A stretch of 64,000 bases of DNA, taken from positions 1 through 64,000 of the forward strand of contig NZ_JAHGVE010000018.1 of assembly GCF_018835585.1 (NCBI RefSeq). The letters are read 5' to 3'. This DNA comes from Pelorhabdus rhamnosifermentans (GTDB lineage: Bacteria; Bacillota; Negativicutes; UMGS1260). The notes beneath the pieces are model-generated. The model had not been told where the DNA came from, did not search any database, and was given only the letters and a program-made list of their open reading frames with translations. Below, in pieces: positions 34,995-44,953 of the stretch. Each line of letters opens with the position of its first letter. Within the stretch, counting starts at the first letter, position 1. The position numbers and the translations under genes are program-made.

Positions 34995-36053
34995 ATGACG
35001 ATGATTATACGAGATAGTTTAGCCAATTTAGCGCCTTATCATGTAGAAGATGAGGTTTGGAATATTAAGCTGGATGCGAATGAAAAAACCAGTCCTTTGC
35101 CGCCGGTTGTAGCGGAGCAGATTGAAGCAGCGTTACAGAAGGTTTGTTTACAGCGATATCCAGCGTCAGATGAAAAACTTCGTCAACTTATTGCTTCAAG
35201 ACTGGGTGTTACTGCAGAGCAGATCGCGCTTGGTTGTGGTTCCAGTGAGGTATTATTGGCTCTTTGTCAGGCTTTTGGCGGAGCAGGAAGAAAAATTGTT
35301 TTTCCTAGCCCTTCTTTTTCGATGTATGGTATTTATACGCAGATTACGGATAGTATCGTTTGTGCAGTGCCTTTAAATAAAGATTTTTCGCTGCCTGTCG
35401 ATGATTTTATTGCAGCGGCTCAGGCGGCTTCGTTGGCGATTCTCTGTAATCCCAATAATCCAACAGGTAATATTCTTGGCAGGGAATCCATTGAAAAAGT
35501 TCTGTCTTCTCTTACGTGTCCGGTTATTGTTGATGAAGCCTATGTGGAATTTTACGGTCCGTCGACAGTGGAATTGCTGACAAAATATCCGCAGCTCATT
35601 GTGGCGCGGACTTTTTCCAAGGCCTATGGACTAGCTGCAACGCGTGTTGGTTATATGGTGGCATCACCAAAGCTTATTGAGCTTATCAATAAAGTACTAC
35701 TTCCTTATCATGTCAACGCCTTGTCACTTGCGGCAGCCGAAGTGGTGTGCCAGAATCAGGAGTTGTTTGAGGATTCTATTCAAGCCACTATGCGTGAGCG
35801 GGAACGTTTGAGTGTGAGGCTTGCGACTCTGGCAGGTATGACTGTTTATCCATCACAGACGAATTTTATTATGATTCGCTTGAAACAGGCCGCACAGCTT
35901 GCCGAAAGTCTGGCAAATCAGGGAACGGCTATTCGTAGTTTTGCCGGGGCCCCGGGACTTGAGGGCTGTTTGCGCATTACCGTCGGAACGCAAGAAGAAA
36001 ATGATACACTCTTTAAGCAAATTGAAAAATTTTTAAAGTGTGAGGTGAAATAA
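34995..36053 (+). CDS. hisC: Histidinol-phosphate aminotransferase
   Basis: 352 residues of PLP-dependent fold type I. WNIKLDANEKTSPLPP near the start, SSEVLLALCQAFGG, CNPNNPTGN, VDEAYVEFYG, and the lysine region ARTFSKAYGLAATRVGY. It converts imidazole-acetol phosphate to histidinol phosphate using glutamate. Three bases after hisD with GGGAGGAG ahead. Confidence 0.95.
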   Translation: MTMIIRDSLANLAPYHVEDEVWNIKLDANEKTSPLPPVVAEQIEAALQKVCLQRYPASDEKLRQLIASRLGVTAEQIALGCGSSEVLLALCQAFGGAGRKIVFPSPSFSMYGIYTQITDSIVCAVPLNKDFSLPVDDFIAAAQAASLAILCNPNNPTGNILGRESIEKVLSSLTCPVIVDEAYVEFYGPSTVELLTKYPQLIVARTFSKAYGLAATRVGYMVASPKLIELINKVLLPYHVNALSLAAAEVVCQNQELFEDSIQATMRERERLSVRLATLAGMTVYPSQTNFIMIRLKQAAQLAESLANQGTAIRSFAGAPGLEGCLRITVGTQEENDTLFKQIEKFLKCEVK

Positions 36054-36055
36054 AG

Positions 36056-36643
36056 ATGCGAGAGGCTGCAGTGACACGAAAAACAGCTGAAACAGATATT
36101 GCCGCAACGTTAATTCTCGATGGGCAGGGGCAGGCAACGATTGCTACAGGTATTGGTTTTTTTGATCATATGCTGACTTTATTCACAAAGCATGGACTCT
36201 GTGATCTTTCGCTCAAAGCCAAGGGCGATTTAGAGGTAGATGGCCATCATACTGTAGAAGATGTGGGAATTGTTCTGGGGCAGCTGCTAAAAGACTGCTT
36301 GGGTGATAAGCAGGGTATTCGGCGTTATGGTACAGCTTATGTGCCCATGGATGAGGCTTTGGTACTTGTATCGCTGGATATCTCCGGGCGTCCTTATCTG
36401 GCTTATGACCTTCCTGTACAAGCGGAGCAAATTGGGTCTTTTGCTACTGAACTGACAGAGGAATTTTTTCGTGCCGTAGCCGCTCATGCCGGTCTGACCT
36501 TGCATATTCGTTTACTGGCAGGAACGAATAGTCATCATATCGTTGAAGCCGTGTTTAAAGCTTTTGGACGCGCCATAGATGAAGCAACAAGGCAAGACGC
36601 GCGTATTCAAGGCGTGTTGTCTACAAAAGGCATGTTAGAGTGA
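36056..36643 (+). CDS. hisB: Imidazoleglycerol-phosphate dehydratase
   Basis: 195 residues, the monofunctional form without the phosphatase domain. Manganese-binding motifs GFFDHMLTLFTKHG, DGHHTVEDVGIVLGQ and GTNSHHIVEAVFKAFGRA are intact. Two bases after hisC. No histidinol-phosphate phosphatase is encoded in this operon, so that step must come from elsewhere, likely a PHP-type enzyme. Confidence 0.96.
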   Translation: MREAAVTRKTAETDIAATLILDGQGQATIATGIGFFDHMLTLFTKHGLCDLSLKAKGDLEVDGHHTVEDVGIVLGQLLKDCLGDKQGIRRYGTAYVPMDEALVLVSLDISGRPYLAYDLPVQAEQIGSFATELTEEFFRAVAAHAGLTLHIRLLAGTNSHHIVEAVFKAFGRAIDEATRQDARIQGVLSTKGMLE

Positions 36644-36655
36644 GGAGGGATCACG

Positions 36656-37258
36656 ATGATTGCAATCATGGATTATGGTATGGGCAATTTATATAGTGTA
36701 GAAAAGGCTTTTGTCAAGCTCGGGGCCGCGGTGACTGTGACACGTGATGGCGATGTGATTCGTAAAGCCGATCAAGTTGTTTTGCCTGGTGTCGGTGCTT
36801 TTGGTGATTGCATGGAGAATATAAGAAGTTTCGGGCTAGAAGCTGTTATTCAGGAAGTCGTTCAGTCTGGCAAACCTTTTTTGGGTATTTGCCTGGGACT
36901 TCAGCTGATGTTTGAAGGAAGCGAAGAAACACCCGGCGTTGCAGGTCTGGGGATTTTTTCTGGTATGAACCGTAAAATTGTAGCCCCTGGGTTAAAAGTG
37001 CCTCACATGGGGTGGAATGATCTTGCTTTCAGAAAGTCTAGCTCTTTGTTTAAGGATTTATCTGCTCCTTATGTTTATTTTGTGCATAGTTATCATGCCG
37101 TTCCAACGGATGATACACTGATTACAGCTGTGACAGATTATGGCAGTCCCATTACGGCTTCTGTAGGCCAAGGCAATATTCAAGCTGTGCAGTTCCATCC
37201 GGAAAAATCCGGCCAAGCGGGTCTTAAAATACTGGAAAACTTTAAGGAGATGGCCTAA
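36656..37258 (+). CDS. hisH: Imidazole glycerol phosphate synthase, glutaminase subunit
   Basis: 200 residues, class I glutamine amidotransferase. DYGMGNLYSVEKAF at the start; nucleophile Cys in PFLGICLGLQLMFE; partner His/Glu in QAVQFHPEKSG. It supplies ammonia to HisF. GAGGAGGG precedes the ATG. The stop overlaps the hisA start by one base. Confidence 0.96.
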   Translation: MIAIMDYGMGNLYSVEKAFVKLGAAVTVTRDGDVIRKADQVVLPGVGAFGDCMENIRSFGLEAVIQEVVQSGKPFLGICLGLQLMFEGSEETPGVAGLGIFSGMNRKIVAPGLKVPHMGWNDLAFRKSSSLFKDLSAPYVYFVHSYHAVPTDDTLITAVTDYGSPITASVGQGNIQAVQFHPEKSGQAGLKILENFKEMA

Positions 37259-37989
37259 TGATTTTATTTCCTGCCATTGATATTCGCGGTGGTAAATGCG
37301 TACGGTTAGTGAAGGGGGACTTCGCCCGCGAGACTGTTTTTTCCGAGCGTCCGGCTGATATGGCTCGTCGCTGGCAAAATGAAGGAGCCCAGTATCTGCA
37401 TGTTGTCGATTTGGATGGGGCGCGTTCAGGAAAACCTGTCAATTTAGCTGCCATAGAAGATATTTTGCAGCAAGTGGAGCTTCCGGTACAGCTTGGCGGC
37501 GGTATTCGCGATTTGGAGACCATTGATATGTTGCTAGAAATGGGCGTAAGCCGCGTGATACTTGGTTCGATTGCGGTGAAGAATCCGGCTTTAGTCAAAG
37601 AGGCTGTGGCAAAGTTCGGTGAAAAAATTGTTGTCGGGATTGACGCTAAAGATGGCATTGTGGCTGTAGAAGGCTGGGGAAAAAGTAGCCCTGTTGCTGT
37701 TCGTGATTTAGCTTTAGACATGGCGGAGTGCGGCGTAAAACGGATTGTTTATACGGATATTTCTCGCGACGGCATGCTTTCAGGTGTTAATGTCGAGGCT
37801 ACGGCACGCCTAGCCAAAGTGTCGGGCCTTTCTGTGATTGCATCAGGCGGCGTGAGAGATTTGACGGATATTGAAGCACTATTGGCTTGTGGTGAAGCGA
37901 AGGTGGAAGGGGTCATTATGGGGAAATCCATTTATACGGGAACACTGGATCTTAAGCAGGCACTTGAACTTGTAAAAAAGGGGCGATGA
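37258..37989 (+). CDS. hisA: ProFAR isomerase
   Basis: 243-residue beta/alpha barrel. [18 protein letters not shown] with the catalytic aspartate, [12 protein letters not shown] and [15 protein letters not shown] phosphate-binding loops, [11 protein letters not shown] with the second aspartate. Converts ProFAR to PRFAR. Overlaps hisH; hisF follows after 4 bases. Confidence 0.96.
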   Translation: MILFPAIDIRGGKCVRLVKGDFARETVFSERPADMARRWQNEGAQYLHVVDLDGARSGKPVNLAAIEDILQQVELPVQLGGGIRDLETIDMLLEMGVSRVILGSIAVKNPALVKEAVAKFGEKIVVGIDAKDGIVAVEGWGKSSPVAVRDLALDMAECGVKRIVYTDISRDGMLSGVNVEATARLAKVSGLSVIASGGVRDLTDIEALLACGEAKVEGVIMGKSIYTGTLDLKQALELVKKGR

Positions 37990-37993
37990 TGCC

Positions 37994-38752
37994 ATGTATA
38001 CGAAGCGAATTATCCCTTGTCTCGATGTAAAAGACGGCAGGGTTGTAAAGGGAACGAATTTTGTGGGACTGCGTGATGCCGGAGACCCTGTAGAGCTTGC
38101 CAAAGTATATGACAAAGAAGGCGCTGATGAACTGATCTTTCTTGATATTACGGCATCATCTGATCACAGAGAAACGATTGTGGAAGTTGCCAAAAAGACG
38201 GCGGCTGAAGTGTTCATTCCTTTTACTATTGGTGGAGGAATTCGTACGAATCAGGACATTCGTAAGATGCTTAAAGCGGGTGCCGATAAGGTTTCTTTGA
38301 ATACGGCGGCTGTCAGTCATCCTGAACTGATCGTTGAAGGGGCCAAGCGATTTGGCTCTCAATGTATTGTTTTAGCGGTAGATGCGCGTCAGACAGCACC
38401 CGACAAATGGGAAGTAACTATTCATGGCGGACGGACGTCAACGGGGCTGGATGTCGTGGAATGGGTAAAAAAAGCCGTGAATTTGGGTGCGGGTGAGATA
38501 CTTCTTACAAGTATGGATAAAGATGGTACGAAAGATGGCTATGATATTCCTTTGACGCGGGCTGTTGCTGAAAGTGTTTCTGTCCCTGTGATCGCATCAG
38601 GCGGCGCAGGGAAGCTGGAACATTTTTATGATGTAGTGACCCTAGGCAAAGCCGATGCCGTACTCGCTGCTTCTGTTTTTCATTACGGACAATTTTCAGT
38701 GCAAGAGGTAAAATCTTATTTAAAAAGTCGACACGTGGAGGTTCGGTTATGA
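37994..38752 (+). CDS. hisF: Imidazole glycerol phosphate synthase, cyclase subunit
   Basis: 252-residue barrel. [59 protein letters not shown] and [11 protein letters not shown] are the diagnostic blocks, with both catalytic aspartates present. Works with HisH. Overlaps the start of hisIE by 4 bases (ATGA type). Confidence 0.96.
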   Translation: MYTKRIIPCLDVKDGRVVKGTNFVGLRDAGDPVELAKVYDKEGADELIFLDITASSDHRETIVEVAKKTAAEVFIPFTIGGGIRTNQDIRKMLKAGADKVSLNTAAVSHPELIVEGAKRFGSQCIVLAVDARQTAPDKWEVTIHGGRTSTGLDVVEWVKKAVNLGAGEILLTSMDKDGTKDGYDIPLTRAVAESVSVPVIASGGAGKLEHFYDVVTLGKADAVLAASVFHYGQFSVQEVKSYLKSRHVEVRL

Positions 38753-39420
38753 TGGGAAAAATCACTGGGGATTTACTCAATAAAGTAAAATTTGATGGGC
38801 AGGGACTTGTTCCGGCAATTATTCAAGATGCTGAAACGAAAACGGTGCTCATGCTTGCTTATATGAATCAAGAATCTTTGACAAAAACGCTGCAATCAGG
38901 GTTCACCTGGTTTTACAGCCGTAGTCGCAAATGTTTGTGGCAAAAAGGTGAATCTTCCGGTCATGTCCAGCAGGTTGAGTCCATTCATTATGATTGTGAC
39001 GGTGACACCTTGCTTGTTACTGTTAAGCAAACAGGTGCAGCTTGTCATGAGGGAACCTTTTCCTGCTTTAGTCGTCGCTTAGATGAAGAAGTGGTACAGG
39101 ACGCTGCGATTGTGGAATCCACGGAAGTGTATGGGCAAGTTGCGACGATTTTGAATGACTTGTATGAAGTGATTCAGGACCGGAAGCACAATCGTCAGGA
39201 AGGATCGTATACATGTTATCTTTTTGACAAGGGACAGGATAAGATTCTGAAAAAAGTGGGCGAAGAAAGTGCCGAGACGATTATCGCCTCAAAAAATAAT
39301 AGTAAAGAAGAAATTCTGTATGAAATGTCTGATTTGTGGTATCACTGTCTTGTACTTTTAAGTTATCACAACATCACACCGACAGAATTGCTTGCTGAAC
39401 TTTATGGTCGGAGAAAATAG
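38749..39420 (+). CDS. hisIE: Phosphoribosyl-AMP cyclohydrolase / phosphoribosyl-ATP pyrophosphohydrolase fusion
   Basis: 223 residues. N-terminal HisI domain: [51 protein letters not shown] with zinc and magnesium ligands. C-terminal HisE domain from about residue 125: [12 protein letters not shown], and [16 protein letters not shown] with the acidic cluster. Carries out steps two and three of the pathway. Last gene of the his operon. Confidence 0.95.
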   Translation: MMGKITGDLLNKVKFDGQGLVPAIIQDAETKTVLMLAYMNQESLTKTLQSGFTWFYSRSRKCLWQKGESSGHVQQVESIHYDCDGDTLLVTVKQTGAACHEGTFSCFSRRLDEEVVQDAAIVESTEVYGQVATILNDLYEVIQDRKHNRQEGSYTCYLFDKGQDKILKKVGEESAETIIASKNNSKEEILYEMSDLWYHCLVLLSYHNITPTELLAELYGRRK

Positions 39421-39492
39421 CAGGCTGGTTTTTCTTGGTTTATTTGTTATAATGATAATTGTGACAAATGAATCGCAGAAGGGACTGGCACT

Positions 39493-40260
39493 ATGGAATT
39501 CATTTCAATGGGTATGGTAATCTTTTTATTTATAACAGGCTTTGTGGCTTCCTTTATTGATTCCGTTGTTGGTGGCGGGGGCCTAGTTACCTTGCCAGCC
39601 TTACTTATGACGGGACTTCCAATTACGCATGTACTGGGTACGAATAAGCTTTCTGCTTCGCTGGGCTCAGTAACGAGTATGATTACCTTTATCCGTTCAG
39701 GGAAAATAAATCTTTCATTAGTCAAATGGCTTGTTCCCCTGTCGTTTATCGGCTCCATGAGTGGTGCCTATTTGGTACGCTATATTCCTTCGGAGTTTAT
39801 GAAGCCACTAGTGGTCATTTTACTTGTTGTTGTTGCTTTCTATACAGTCTTTAAAAAGGACTGGGGTGATATTTCCACTTATGGCGGTCTTAGTAAAAAG
39901 ACAGGCATGATCAGCGGCCTCGTGGCTCTTATCATTGGTTTTTATGATGGCTTCTTTGGTCCTGGTACAGGTTCGTTTTTGATTTTTGCGTTTCTACTAC
40001 TGGGATTTGATTTTGTGTCCTCATCAGGGAATGCCAAGGCGTTGAACTTTGCCAGTAATATTGCGGCCATGATTACTTTTCTATGGCTCGGTTATGTCCA
40101 TATTGAGTATAGCTTGATCCTGGGATTTGGCATGATTTTAGGGGCGATAGCTGGGACGCGTGTAGCCATCCGCAAAGGTGCGGCTTACGTAAAGCCTCTC
40201 TTTGTTTCTGTAACAATCATCTTAGTCGGAAAACAGCTATGGGACTTATTTTTAAAGTAA
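39493..40260 (+). CDS. TSUP-family membrane permease (TauE/SafE)
   Basis: 255 residues, about eight membrane segments in two repeats, each with the family motif: SVVGGGGLVTLPALLMTGLPITHVLGTNKLSA and GFYDGFFGPGTGSFLIF. TSUP proteins export or import small anions such as sulfite, sulfoacetate or thiosulfate; the substrate is not readable. It follows hisIE by 72 bp with an extended -10 (TGTTATAAT around 39448) of its own. Confidence 0.88.
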   Translation: MEFISMGMVIFLFITGFVASFIDSVVGGGGLVTLPALLMTGLPITHVLGTNKLSASLGSVTSMITFIRSGKINLSLVKWLVPLSFIGSMSGAYLVRYIPSEFMKPLVVILLVVVAFYTVFKKDWGDISTYGGLSKKTGMISGLVALIIGFYDGFFGPGTGSFLIFAFLLLGFDFVSSSGNAKALNFASNIAAMITFLWLGYVHIEYSLILGFGMILGAIAGTRVAIRKGAAYVKPLFVSVTIILVGKQLWDLFLK

Positions 40261-40276
40261 ACAAACATTTGGGCTC

Positions 40277-40303
40277 AGGCTGCCGAACAGGTAGCCTTTT
40301 TTA
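40277..40303 (+). terminator. Terminator after the TSUP gene
   Basis: AGGCTGCC pairs with GGTAGCCT around a 5-base loop, followed by TTTTTT. Confidence 0.85.
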
Positions 40304-40363
40304 TCATGAAAAGATATAATGAAAAGAGTGATTTTAGCACACTAAAAAAGATAGGAATGAGCG

Positions 40364-41554
40364 ATGCGAAAAAAGCGAAACTTTCATTGGCTATGGATAG
40401 GTGGAATTTTTTTGCTGCTGAGTTTGGCTGTTGGCTATAGTATTTGGCATCAGGACGCTTCACAAAACTCTCATTATCAGCTGCAAAAAACAGGTGCTGG
40501 CGTGGTTGTTGATTTTACGGATACTTCACAGAAAATTCATCAAGTCCTTGATCAAACTTTGGCGGAAAATCATTTAGTCCTCCAGCAGGGAGAAGCAGGG
40601 CCGAAGGAACAGCCAAGAACGACAGTGGAAGGTAAGATTGTTTGGCATTACCGGAGTGAATCCACTCGGCTTTCTGGTGATGTTACGTTTGATGGCTTGA
40701 GTCAGCTCTTGAACCAAGCCCTGAAAAAAGTAGGTGGCGAAATCTTAGCCAGTCAGCCTGATTCCTATCAGGGAAAGCCTGTTATGCGGCTTGATGTGGG
40801 ATGTCGCGATGTGCTTGACGGGGAACCTGTTTCAGTTGTGACAGACAGGCTTTATCTCTTTGCAGAAGGGAAGGCCGGGGCTGTACCTGGCGGTAAGGGC
40901 GAGCTGGCGATTATTATTGATGATTTTGGCTATAACAGTGAGCCAATCAACGCTTTTGTGAGTATTGACAGGCCTTTAACCTTTTCTGTGCTTCCCAATC
41001 GTCCCTATACTTTGCAGGCCGCTTCACGCGGTGTAAGCTCCGGACATCAGGTTATGTTGCATCTGCCAATGGAACCACAAGATAGTAAACAGCAATCTGA
41101 GGCGCAGACAGTCACGGTCAGTATGTCTGATCGTGAAGCCGGAGAGCTTGTTCGTCAAGATATAGGAGCCATACCGGGTCTGATCGGTGTGAATAATCAT
41201 CAGGGATCACGGGCAACAAGTGATAAACGTATTATGAAGTCTGTACTGTCCATAGTAAAAGCCAAGCAATTGTTTTTTGTGGACAGTCGCACAAGCAGTC
41301 AGTCTGTTGCTTATGATATGGCCAGGCAACTGGGGGTCCGGACGATTGCCAATGACTTGTTTATTGATAATCAGTCGAATGTGGATTACATAAAAGGTCA
41401 ATTGCGTCAGGCCATGGGTATTGCGACGAAAAAGGGTCATGCTGTGATTATTGGCCATGCTAGATTGAGTACGGCCATGGCTTTGCGTGAAATGATTCCT
41501 GAAATTGAATCAAATGGCATTCGACTTGTCTTTGTTTCGCAGCTTGTACAGTAA
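40364..41554 (+). CDS. Divergent polysaccharide deacetylase, membrane anchored
   Basis: 396 residues. A single N-terminal membrane segment (WLWIGGIFLLLSLAVGYSIW), a low-complexity extracytoplasmic linker region, then the catalytic domain from about residue 180: LAIIIDDFGYN with the metal-binding DD pair, SVLPNRPYTLQAA, VMLHLPMEPQD, NHQGSRATSD, VDSRTSSQSVAYDMA. These are hallmarks of DUF610-type divergent polysaccharide deacetylases. Presumably modifies cell-envelope glycans outside the inner membrane. The exact substrate is unknown. Confidence 0.85.
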   Translation: MRKKRNFHWLWIGGIFLLLSLAVGYSIWHQDASQNSHYQLQKTGAGVVVDFTDTSQKIHQVLDQTLAENHLVLQQGEAGPKEQPRTTVEGKIVWHYRSESTRLSGDVTFDGLSQLLNQALKKVGGEILASQPDSYQGKPVMRLDVGCRDVLDGEPVSVVTDRLYLFAEGKAGAVPGGKGELAIIIDDFGYNSEPINAFVSIDRPLTFSVLPNRPYTLQAASRGVSSGHQVMLHLPMEPQDSKQQSEAQTVTVSMSDREAGELVRQDIGAIPGLIGVNNHQGSRATSDKRIMKSVLSIVKAKQLFFVDSRTSSQSVAYDMARQLGVRTIANDLFIDNQSNVDYIKGQLRQAMGIATKKGHAVIIGHARLSTAMALREMIPEIESNGIRLVFVSQLVQ

Positions 41555-41614
41555 TGACGCATAGTATAAAGGATAATTGGTTTACAATAGAGCAAATAAG
41601 AAAGGGGAAGGACG

Positions 41615-42277
41615 ATGAAAAGCGTTTTTGATATTATTGGTCCCATTATGATTGGTCCCTCTAGTTCTCATACGGCAGGCGCGGCCCGCATCGGCAAACT
41701 GGCGCGGGCCATTTTAGGTGAAGCTCCAACACAAGCCACAGTCAAATTGCATGGATCGTTTGCGCAAACTTATCTTGGCCATGGTACTGATAAGGCTATT
41801 GTAGCAGGCTTGCTTGGATTTTCTGCTGATGATGAGCGGATACCTGAGGCTTTGACTTTAGCTGCCCAAGCGGGACTGGCAATTGAATTTGTCAAAGCAG
41901 ATCTTGGCGATGTTCATCCGAATACAGCTTGTATTGAGATGGTAGGACAGTCAGGTAGAAAAGCCCAGGTGATGGGTTCTTCCATTGGTGGCGGCAGTGT
42001 CCTTATTACAAAAATTAATGGTTATGATGTAGAGCTTACTGGTGAGTATGCAACGCTTATTACGATTCATGAAGATAAGCCCGGTATTGTGGCGCTTGTT
42101 ACCCATATTCTTGCGCAAGAGGCTGTGAATGTTGCTTTTATGCGTGTTTCGCGCCAAGAACGCGGGGCCGAGGCTTTGTTGATTTTAGAAGCTGATGAGC
42201 CCATATCCCACCATGCCTATGAACTTGTTGCTCATTTGCCCAAGGTGAAGGTGGCTATGTTAGTATCCCCAATTTAG
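41615..42277 (+). CDS. sdaAB: L-serine dehydratase, beta subunit
   Basis: 220 residues. The family start SVFDIIGPIMIGPSSSHTAGAARIG contains the serine-binding SSSHTAG motif; a C-terminal ACT domain begins at YATLITIHEDKPGIVALVTHIL. Together with the alpha subunit it deaminates L-serine to pyruvate and ammonia by an iron-sulfur mechanism, without PLP. AAAGGGG precedes the ATG. The alpha subunit follows after 14 bp. Confidence 0.95.
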   Translation: MKSVFDIIGPIMIGPSSSHTAGAARIGKLARAILGEAPTQATVKLHGSFAQTYLGHGTDKAIVAGLLGFSADDERIPEALTLAAQAGLAIEFVKADLGDVHPNTACIEMVGQSGRKAQVMGSSIGGGSVLITKINGYDVELTGEYATLITIHEDKPGIVALVTHILAQEAVNVAFMRVSRQERGAEALLILEADEPISHHAYELVAHLPKVKVAMLVSPI

Positions 42278-42291
42278 GAGGTGACACAGGG

Positions 42292-43176
42292 ATGAATTCT
42301 TTTTCTACATTTTCTGATCTTATTGCAGTGGCTGAGCAGCAACAAAAATCTGTGGCTGATATGATGGTCGACTATGAAGTGCAAAAACAACAAATGAATA
42401 AAGAACAAGTGTGGCAGGGAATGGATGGCTGCCTGACAGTCATGATGGAAGCCGTTCAAAAAGGGAAAAACAGTCGGGAAAAATCAGTCAGCGGTATGGT
42501 TGGCGGTAATGCAGCCCGCTTTGGTGATTATATGAAAGGCAGTGGTATTTTAGGTCCTACCGCGCAAAAGGCCATGTGTTATGCTTTAGCTGTCAGTGAA
42601 GTGAATGCAGCTATGGGCCGGATTGTGGCTAGTCCAACAGCGGGATCTTGCGGTATTTTGCCAGGTGCGATTCTTGCGGCAGGCGAGGCTTTAAGCTGTA
42701 CACGCGAGCAACTTGTGGCTGGCCTTTTCACGGCAGCAGGCGTGGGCCTTGTGATCAATGAACATGCGTCTCTTGCCGGTGCTCTCGGTGGGTGCCAGGC
42801 TGAATGTGGTTCAGCGGCAGCCATGGCTGCCGCTGCTGTGGTAGAAATGGCTGGGGGAACGCCAAGGCAGGCGGGACAAGCATTGGCTTTGGCATTTAAA
42901 AATCTATTGGGTCTTGTTTGCGATCCTGTAGCTGGTTTAGTTGAAGTGCCTTGTGTGAAGCGAAATGCTTTTGGTGCTGTTCATGCTCTTGTGGCAGCCG
43001 AGATGGCTCTTTCTGGTATTGAAAGTGTGATTCCGCCTGATGAAGTGATTACAGCCTCTTATGAAATTGGCTGTCTGCTGCCGAAAAGTTTGCGTGAAAC
43101 ATCAGAGGCTGGTTTGGCTAAAACGCCGACAGGCCAGGCTATTGAGGCCAAATTGCATGGTCAAAATTCACTGTGA
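42292..43176 (+). CDS. sdaAA: L-serine dehydratase, alpha subunit
   Basis: 294 residues. The [4Fe-4S] cysteines are visible in the blocks GSCGILPGAIL, CQAECGSAAAMAAAA and VCDPVAGLVEVPCVKRN. GGNAARFGDYMKGSG is the usual N-terminal motif. The cluster is oxygen labile, in keeping with an anaerobe. GAGGTGAC precedes the ATG. Pyruvate from serine links this gene pair to amino-acid fermentation, and functionally to the diaminopropionate lyase a little downstream. Confidence 0.95.
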   Translation: MNSFSTFSDLIAVAEQQQKSVADMMVDYEVQKQQMNKEQVWQGMDGCLTVMMEAVQKGKNSREKSVSGMVGGNAARFGDYMKGSGILGPTAQKAMCYALAVSEVNAAMGRIVASPTAGSCGILPGAILAAGEALSCTREQLVAGLFTAAGVGLVINEHASLAGALGGCQAECGSAAAMAAAAVVEMAGGTPRQAGQALALAFKNLLGLVCDPVAGLVEVPCVKRNAFGAVHALVAAEMALSGIESVIPPDEVITASYEIGCLLPKSLRETSEAGLAKTPTGQAIEAKLHGQNSL

Positions 43177-43235
43177 GACAGACGATCTTTTTATAATAAC
43201 ATTACATTTTAAACTTTCAGTAAGGGGAATCATTC

Positions 43236-44870
43236 ATGAATAAACCTATTTATGTTATTGGACATCGTAATCCAGATACAGACTCTATTTGTTCTGCTAT
43301 TGCCTATGCGCATTTAAAGCAGTCCCTTGGCATTTCAGCCATTGCTGCACGGGCAGGCAAAATAAACAATGAAACAAAATATATCCTTGATACGTTGAAA
43401 GTTCCGGCACCTATGATTGTTAATTATTTATATCCCCAGGTAAAAGATATTATGAAACCTGCGCAATTAACGATTCATGCTAATCAGACGTTGAAGGAAT
43501 TGGGCCGTCTCTTGGCCAGTCATCATACCAAGTCCATTCCTGTTGTAGATGATAAACAGCATTTATGCGGTATTGTATCAGTTAGTGATTTAGCCCGGCG
43601 TTATTTTGATGAACTGGGTATGCCAGATCTTGCTGAGAGCAATGTAGAGTATGCGTCTATTATTAAAGTTCTTGATGGTACACTTGTGCAAGGCGATATT
43701 GTAGGCCGTAAAATTACCGGTCGTGTCAAGATTGCGGCTGCCAAGGTCGATACCATGTTAAATACAATTTCTGCTGGTGACATTGTGCTTGTTGGTGACA
43801 GATTAAATGTTCAATTGGCTTGTATTAAATTAGGTGTCGCTTGTTTAATTGTGACAGTGGGGGCCAAGGTTCAAGAAAGAGTCTGTGAGGCTGCGGCAAA
43901 AGCGGGTGTTATTATTATTACAGCCCCTTATGATACTTATATTTGCGGGCGATTGATTAACCAATCTGTACCTGTAAGTATTGTCATGCAAAAGGAGGTT
44001 GTTACATTTAAACCGAGTCAGCTTGCGATGGATATTAAGAAAACCATTGCTGAGACACGCTTTCGCAATTATCCTATTGTTGAAAATGACCGTTTTATTG
44101 GCGTTATTGACAGAGACAGCTTTATTATGCCGGAACGGGAAAAAATAATTTTAGTTGATCATAATGAAGTGAGTCAGGCTGTTGAAGGCATTGAAGAGGC
44201 CGATATTATTGAAGTTGTTGATCACCATCGTTTAGGAGGGATGGAAACAAATAGTCCTATTTCCGTTCACTTTGAGCCTGTTGGCTGCACAGCAACTATT
44301 ATCGCTGGTTTGTATTGGCAAAATCAGATTACCATTCCGCAAGAGATTGCTGGATTATTGCTATCAGCCATTCTATCAGATACGGTACTATTTAAGTCAC
44401 CTACTTGTACTGAGCGGGATAAGACAGTAGCCAAGCAATTGGCAGAAATAGCGAATCTTGATATTGAAGCCCATGGCATGGCTTTGCTCAAAGCGGGTTC
44501 TGATATTGGCAGCATGTCGGCAACAGATATTTTGCGTAATGATTTGAAGGAATTCCAATTAGGCGACTACCGTTTGGCTATCGGTCAAATCTCTGTTCTT
44601 GATGGTGAAAGTATCTTGGCGATGAGAGCCGGTATTCAGGCTGAAATGCGGCAGATGTGCTTACGTGATGGCTATGATATGGTGTTGCTCATGGATACGG
44701 ATATTCTAAATGAATGTACGCATTTGCTATTTGAGGGACATCCGATTTCTTTAATCGAAGATGCTTTTGGTGAGAAGGGTGAAGAAGGCGTTATTTATCT
44801 GCCGAATGTTTTATCACGTAAAAAACAAATTGTTCCGCCCTTAAGTGATGCGGCTCGCAAAGAAAAATAG
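43236..44870 (+). CDS. Manganese-dependent inorganic pyrophosphatase with CBS and DRTGG domains
   Basis: 544 residues of the family II (DHH) type. Catalytic start VIGHRNPDTDSICSAIAYA; a regulatory insert of two CBS repeats (VKDIMKPAQL ... IPVVDDKQHLCGIVSVSDLARRY) flanking a DRTGG domain (about 170-245); then the DHH core EVVDHHRLGGMET, and the DHHA2 C-terminal domain. CBS-containing pyrophosphatases are controlled by adenine nucleotides, including diadenosine polyphosphates when the DRTGG domain is present. AAGGGGA precedes the ATG. Confidence 0.92.
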   Translation: MNKPIYVIGHRNPDTDSICSAIAYAHLKQSLGISAIAARAGKINNETKYILDTLKVPAPMIVNYLYPQVKDIMKPAQLTIHANQTLKELGRLLASHHTKSIPVVDDKQHLCGIVSVSDLARRYFDELGMPDLAESNVEYASIIKVLDGTLVQGDIVGRKITGRVKIAAAKVDTMLNTISAGDIVLVGDRLNVQLACIKLGVACLIVTVGAKVQERVCEAAAKAGVIIITAPYDTYICGRLINQSVPVSIVMQKEVVTFKPSQLAMDIKKTIAETRFRNYPIVENDRFIGVIDRDSFIMPEREKIILVDHNEVSQAVEGIEEADIIEVVDHHRLGGMETNSPISVHFEPVGCTATIIAGLYWQNQITIPQEIAGLLLSAILSDTVLFKSPTCTERDKTVAKQLAEIANLDIEAHGMALLKAGSDIGSMSATDILRNDLKEFQLGDYRLAIGQISVLDGESILAMRAGIQAEMRQMCLRDGYDMVLLMDTDILNECTHLLFEGHPISLIEDAFGEKGEEGVIYLPNVLSRKKQIVPPLSDAARKEK

Positions 44871-44895
44871 TTGTTTTACTCCACTTGACATTTTT

Positions 44896-44912
44896 TTGGC
44901 ATGATTATTGCT
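44896..44912 (+). promoter_or_regulatory. Sigma-54 promoter of dpaL-ridA
   Basis: TTGGC (-24) and TTGCT (-12) in TTGGCATGATTATTGCT, with correct 10-bp GG-GC spacing. It lies 42 bp before the dpaL ATG and is almost identical to the elements at 48685, 60513 and 60565. Confidence 0.85.
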
Positions 44913-44953
44913 ATATATTTTATTGTGATAATCAGGATGTTGAGAGGAGCTAA